A stretch of DNA of 64,000 nucleotides from Paracholeplasma manati (GTDB lineage: Bacteria; Bacillota_I; Bacilli_A; Acholeplasmatales; UBA5453). The notes under the pieces were generated by a model, which was not told where the DNA came from, searched no databases, and worked only from the letters and a program-made list of their open reading frames with translations. Each line of letters opens with the position of its first letter. Position 1 is the first letter of the stretch. Location of the stretch: the NCBI RefSeq assembly GCF_025742995.1, contig NZ_JAOVQM010000007.1, positions 1 through 64,000 of the forward strand. Direction: 5' to 3'. Shown one piece after another: positions 60,628-64,000 of this stretch. Both the position numbers and the translations under genes were made by a program.

Positions 60628-61056
60628 ATGTCTAACGAAATATTAAAACTAGAAGCCTTTCCTCATCAAACCCACGATAAAGTGCGTTATGGGGATACCG
60701 ACCGTCAAGGTCATGTCAACAACATCCACTTTTCAGAGTTTTTAGAAACTGGTCGTGTGGAGGTATTATATCACCCCGAACAACCACTACATGGTGAACA
60801 ATGTTCATTTGTCATCGTCCAAAATAACTTATCTCTATTGAATGAGATTCATTGGCCAGGGGTCGTATATATCGGTACAGGTGTGGTGAAATTAGGTAAA
60901 TCATCCATCACATTTTATCAACAGCTCTTTCAAAACGATGTCGTGGTTGCTGCTGCTGAAACGGTGATTGTGCATGTCGATAACATAACACACCAATCCA
61001 CCCCGTTATTGGCGCATGCCAGAGCGGTTTTAGACAAGTTGATAATTAAACATTAA
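60628..61056 (+). CDS. acyl-CoA thioesterase (hotdog fold, 4HBT)
   Basis: This 142-aa protein has the 4HBT active-site motif YGDTDRQGHVNN (about residues 20-31), with the catalytic Asp in D-x-x-G-H-V-N-N. Such homotetramers hydrolyse acyl-CoA or acyl-ACP thioesters. The start at 60628 follows ATAGGAGG; earlier in-frame codons lack a ribosome site. It is a single-gene unit. Confidence 0.9.
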   Translation: MSNEILKLEAFPHQTHDKVRYGDTDRQGHVNNIHFSEFLETGRVEVLYHPEQPLHGEQCSFVIVQNNLSLLNEIHWPGVVYIGTGVVKLGKSSITFYQQLFQNDVVVAAAETVIVHVDNITHQSTPLLAHARAVLDKLIIKH

Positions 61057-61059
61057 ACG

Positions 61060-61090
61060 AACACCACACCCAAGTGGTGTTTTAAATTTA
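61060..61090 (+). terminator. terminator after the thioesterase gene
   Basis: AACACCAC pairs with GTGGTGTT around ACCCAA, then TTTAAATTT. Confidence 0.8.
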
Positions 61091-61173
61091 TTGTATACAA
61101 GTAGGTAACTTTATGATATATTCTAATTGTTGAGACGATTCTAAAAATACGACAATAGAAAGTGGTGTTGTAT

Positions 61174-61800
61174 ATGAAAAAATTATTGATGGCTGTATTC
61201 GTTTTATTGTTTTTAACAGCGTGCCAAAGCAAGACCGAACCGAGTTATCGATTATTGGATAACCACCAATACATTCAAGTCGAAGACAATCGTTTCGAAT
61301 TTGAAGACCAGTGGATGGTGACGAGTGACATCGATGGGGGCTATCAAATCACCTATTCGGTATCCGATGTTGTTGTTGAAGTAAAAGACACTGTGGTTAC
61401 CGTGGTTGGTGATACTTGTACGTTTACGAGACAACCTTCAGGACTATTTCAAACGGATTGTGACGACACCAATAAAACAGCGTTGATCAAGTATCTAGAT
61501 TCAGTGACTTTGGTCGAAGGTGAAACCATCCAAACCTCATTATTTGGTAACGGCATCATCGGTTATATCGCTGCCTTAATCATTCTTTTGGCCTTAATCA
61601 TATTCACAGGGTTCATCGGATTTAACCCAGCTGCTTTAGATGCTTATTTTGAATTCAAAGCCATGTTTAAACTCAGATATAAAGACCGTCCTGAATACGC
61701 TGATTGGTATAAAAAACAACAAATGTTGATGTATCGTGCCTTTTTTGTCATCACCATCATTTTATTTGTCTTGGTCTTGATCTTCATGTTCAATCGTTAA
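61174..61800 (+). CDS. lipoprotein with two C-terminal membrane helices, unknown function
   Basis: This 208-aa protein has a lipoprotein signal (lipobox LTAC, Cys17), an outer domain of about 100 residues containing two further Cys (in GDTCTF and TDCDD, possibly a disulphide), then two membrane helices (about 131-152 and 184-206) with a basic loop between them. It is not a recognised family. Having both a lipid anchor and two helices is unusual. The start at 61174 (MKKLLMAV) is preferred to a GTG at 61162; the ribosome site is weak. Confidence 0.78.
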   Translation: MKKLLMAVFVLLFLTACQSKTEPSYRLLDNHQYIQVEDNRFEFEDQWMVTSDIDGGYQITYSVSDVVVEVKDTVVTVVGDTCTFTRQPSGLFQTDCDDTNKTALIKYLDSVTLVEGETIQTSLFGNGIIGYIAALIILLALIIFTGFIGFNPAALDAYFEFKAMFKLRYKDRPEYADWYKKQQMLMYRAFFVITIILFVLVLIFMFNR

Positions 61801-61805
61801 TACGG

Positions 61806-61836
61806 AATAACCGCCTTTATGGTGGTTATTTTTTCT
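61806..61836 (+). terminator. terminator
   Basis: AATAACCGCC pairs with GGTGGTTATT (one G-U), then TTTTTTCT. Confidence 0.85.
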
Positions 61837-61910
61837 CTTTATAAAGCGATTGTATCTTGTATTATTCAGTCATCAGCACTATACTAAAGGTGTAAAGTAC
61901 GGTGATGACA

Positions 61911-62372
61911 ATGAGAATAGCGCTAATAATCCATTCCTACACAGGGAATACCATGAGTATCGCTGACAAAATCGGAGCGGCTTTGGTTCGTAAAGGTCAC
62001 GAAGTGTCCTTGTTTCCCATCAAAGCTAAAAACGAAAATCCCAACCAAATCAAAGGGGTCGAATTGGAAAGCATCCCAAACATCAAAGATTTTGACCATG
62101 TGATTTTTGGTGCGCCAACGCGAGGGATGGACTTATCCATAGTGATGCAGCTATATTTAGCATCGTTACCTGAAGGACATCAAGAAGCCTCGGTATATGT
62201 GACACACTTTTTCCCATTCAAATGGATGGGCGGCACCCAAGCCATCAAGAAGTTCATGTCATTATCGGAACATAAATTAGATGTTAAGAAATCCGGCATC
62301 ATCAACTGGAAAAATAAAAACCGAGACAAAGATATTCAATGTCTCGTGTATCAATTATCTGACTTAGACTAA
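61911..62372 (+). CDS. flavodoxin-family protein
   Basis: This 153-aa protein has the flavodoxin fold: the first strand and FMN-phosphate loop IHSYTGNT (about residues 6-13), and FGAPTRGMDLS as the second flavin loop. It would be an FMN-containing electron carrier or a quinone reductase-like protein. ATG at 61911 has GGTGAT 4-6 nt upstream; ATG at 61905 or GTG at 61902 are alternatives. It converges with the patatin gene: their last 4 bp overlap and no terminator lies between. Confidence 0.88.
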   Translation: MRIALIIHSYTGNTMSIADKIGAALVRKGHEVSLFPIKAKNENPNQIKGVELESIPNIKDFDHVIFGAPTRGMDLSIVMQLYLASLPEGHQEASVYVTHFFPFKWMGGTQAIKKFMSLSEHKLDVKKSGIINWKNKNRDKDIQCLVYQLSDLD

Positions 62373-63448
62373 ATATAGTCGAAATGTCTTTTCTTGCAGT
62401 AAGGACAGCCCGGTTTTTGAAATAACCAAAAATATAACGCGTATAATAACCCCAGACCAAACCACCAGGTGGATCCAAAGAAGATCCATCTAAAGTGTTT
62501 CTTTGGGGTCATTTTTTTATTACAGTCATGACAAAACCCATGATACTCCGGTTTTGGGTTGTCTTTATACTGGTTTTCTAAGGTTGTAATAACAGAAGTC
62601 TTATGTCGGTATTTGGTCAACAGTCGATTGAACTTCGATGGAATCGTATCGAGGGCTTTGTATTTAGAACGCTCCGCTTGTTCCGATTTCATGATTTGAT
62701 TCACGGTTTTTCGCAGTTGATCAGCGGTTTTACAGTTTAATAAAATGTCGGATAATTGTAACCCATATTGATACCCACTATCATACATTTGGGTGAGTGT
62801 ACCATGTCTAAAATCAAAACTTTTCTTCATATAAGCGTTACATACCGACAAATCGATTTCAAGGATGGTTTTGTCGGACAATTGAAGCCGTTTTTCTAAA
62901 GTGTATTTTGGGTCAAAATGCAGAACAATGATCAAATCCACATCGTGGGTGGTGAGTGGGTACACTGGGATGTTATCGATGATGCCGCCATCTGTGTGGA
63001 GTCTTTTTTTATAAATGGTTTGAGGACCTGTTAGAATCGGGAACCCAACCGCACCCTTCATAAATTTACGAACATCTTCGGTGTAAGAACCCTCAATTTT
63101 AACATAATGGAAATCGAGTTTAGGAAAGGTAGAAACCGATGAAACATAAATCGGTATATCGAGCACATCTTGGTCATCAAACAATTGGTTAAAGGTTTTA
63201 TCGATGTGGTTTTGGAATACAATCCCCTTCCAAATCGAAAAAAGATTTGGATAGTCGAAAGTATGCCAAATCGTTTTGAGTCGATTGAATTGATTGGCTG
63301 CGATGGCGTAGGCATTACAAGCCCCGACAGAAGCCCCAGATAAACAAGCAATCGATTCTCTGCCCATTTTTTCAATAAAAGCTTCCATAAAACCGGTTTG
63401 ATAAGCCCCTTTAGACAACGCACCCGATAAACATATACCAAATTTCAT
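62369..63448 (-). CDS. patatin-like phospholipase with C-terminal zinc ribbon and membrane helix
   Basis: This 359-aa protein has the patatin Ser/Asp dyad: GASVGA (Ser40) and DGG (Asp near 152), with the glycine-rich oxyanion region LSGALSKGAYQTG near the start. It hydrolyses acyl chains of lipids. The last about 55 residues form a zinc ribbon with CHDC, one membrane helix, then CPYCKKRHFD, so the ribbon is split by a helix that anchors the enzyme at the membrane. The ribosome site is weak (no clear GGAG). Overlaps the flavodoxin stop by 4 bp. Confidence 0.88.
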   Translation of the reverse strand: MKFGICLSGALSKGAYQTGFMEAFIEKMGRESIACLSGASVGACNAYAIAANQFNRLKTIWHTFDYPNLFSIWKGIVFQNHIDKTFNQLFDDQDVLDIPIYVSSVSTFPKLDFHYVKIEGSYTEDVRKFMKGAVGFPILTGPQTIYKKRLHTDGGIIDNIPVYPLTTHDVDLIIVLHFDPKYTLEKRLQLSDKTILEIDLSVCNAYMKKSFDFRHGTLTQMYDSGYQYGLQLSDILLNCKTADQLRKTVNQIMKSEQAERSKYKALDTIPSKFNRLLTKYRHKTSVITTLENQYKDNPKPEYHGFCHDCNKKMTPKKHFRWIFFGSTWWFGLGLLYALYFWLFQKPGCPYCKKRHFDYI

Positions 63449-63619
63449 CGTGTATTATCCCACAATCTTACAATAGTATTGTAATGATATTTTGATTTTT
63501 ATGCAAGTATCTCTATAAAATCCCTTATTTTTCGGATAAACTTAAAAAAAACCATGGCTCATAGATGACAAATTAAAAAAATATGATATAGTAAAGGTGA
63601 AATTAGGAGGTATCCTTAG

Positions 63620-64000
63620 ATGAAAAAAATGTTTTTACTCGGATTGATGTTCTTCTCAATCTTATTCATAACTGGGTGTCAAAGCACCCCAAAAACCATG
63701 GGTTTGAATGCTGTAGGTAGCCTTGAACAACTGAAGTCGATTGTCAAATCGGCTGGTAATCAATGGTATTACGGCCCTGTGGCTGGCGTGGATATGGAAA
63801 ATGGTGCTGAAGGCGATGTCAGAAGCGAAACCAAGACATCAAAAACCAATGTCCAAGTCGAAGGTATCGATGAAGGCGATATCGTCAAAGTCGATCAAAA
63901 CCGTATTTACCAAATCTTTGGGAACCGCTTGGTGGTTACCTCGATTGATGGCGCGATGACCACTTTATTAAATGAAACGTTAGAAGACGAAAAAGACCGT
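63620..64000 (+). CDS. beta-propeller domain lipoprotein (partial, cut by window end)
   Basis: Only the first 127 residues are in the window. They show a lipoprotein signal (lipobox ITGC, Cys20) and the start of a beta-propeller (PF09826-like): TNVQVEGIDEGDIVKVDQNRIYQIFGNRLVV matches the family hallmark TNVQVEGVDEADIVKTDG. These secreted proteins, common in Archaea and Bacilli, have no known function. AGGAGG lies 8 nt before the ATG. The reading frame is open to the end of the window. Confidence 0.87.
   Translation, partial: MKKMFLLGLMFFSILFITGCQSTPKTMGLNAVGSLEQLKSIVKSAGNQWYYGPVAGVDMENGAEGDVRSETKTSKTNVQVEGIDEGDIVKVDQNRIYQIFGNRLVVTSIDGAMTTLLNETLEDEKDR

Noticed and set aside
1-64000. Genetic code 4 (TGA = Trp)
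   Set aside because: Many genes end with TGA at sensible places with ATGA overlaps, and conserved Trp codons are TGG.
1-64000. CRISPR array
   Set aside because: No direct repeats with regular spacers were seen on either strand.

Overview
The window is AT-rich, densely coded DNA from a low-GC, Gram-positive-type bacterium, most likely a free-living Mollicutes relative (Acholeplasmatales/Izemoplasmatales-like Bacilli). Supporting signs are a short 5S rRNA of about 109 nt, many lipoproteins with a Leu-x-x-Cys lipobox, a ClpB without its N-domain preceded by a CIRCE operator, AAGGAGG-type ribosome sites and no outer-membrane genes. TGA is a normal stop and Trp is TGG, so the code is standard (table 11), unlike Mycoplasma. 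The lineage is inferred from gene style, not from a marker tree.

Layout. 0-0.4 kb: end of an rRNA operon (5S, tRNA-Asn) and a second identical tRNA-Asn. 0.5-1.4 kb: a diguanylate cyclase. 1.5-7.9 kb: a LacI regulator, two operator palindromes, and a secreted glycerophosphodiesterase with a carbohydrate-binding-type lipoprotein. 8-21 kb: housekeeping and salvage genes (GNAT pair, MATE, uridine kinase, MTA/SAH nucleosidase, DJ-1, a Glu-Arg-Pro-Gly tRNA operon, a nucleoside phosphorylase, Nudix, flavin monooxygenase, DUF3267, AhpD-like, SGNH hydrolase). 21-25 kb: potABCD polyamine importer on the minus strand. 26-32 kb: two ECF sigma factor operons flanking a CorA transporter; the second continues into an anti-sigma-like protein, a lipoprotein and a subtilisin-like protease. 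32-35 kb: two HD-GYP c-di-GMP proteins.

35-43 kb is the most unusual part: an ABC exporter divergent from a HprK-like kinase/PqqD fusion, a SipW-like S26 peptidase and a NTP_transf_5 nucleotidyltransferase, then a separately promoted 42-aa precursor-like peptide translationally coupled to a large secreted LTD protein. The endonuclease I half of that protein is cut off by a frameshift. No cyclase is visible, so this looks like an incompletely described RiPP-type locus. 44-64 kb: an EAL protein, a MerR/TipAS regulator, M29 aminopeptidase, a split chromate transporter, SatP, a solitary TnpB, a GH13 enzyme, clpB, a 5'-nucleotidase, tRNA-Cys, a quinone oxidoreductase, a thioesterase, a flavodoxin, a patatin and the start of a beta-propeller lipoprotein.

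Together the genes suggest an organism that scavenges nucleosides, polyamines and phosphodiesters with surface lipoproteins, uses c-di-GMP (four turnover proteins here), and monitors its envelope with ECF sigma factors. Promoters fall into two visible kinds: strong TTGACA promoters (tRNA, clpB, merR, the LacI target) and a recurrent extended -10 box TGTTATAAT without an obvious -35.
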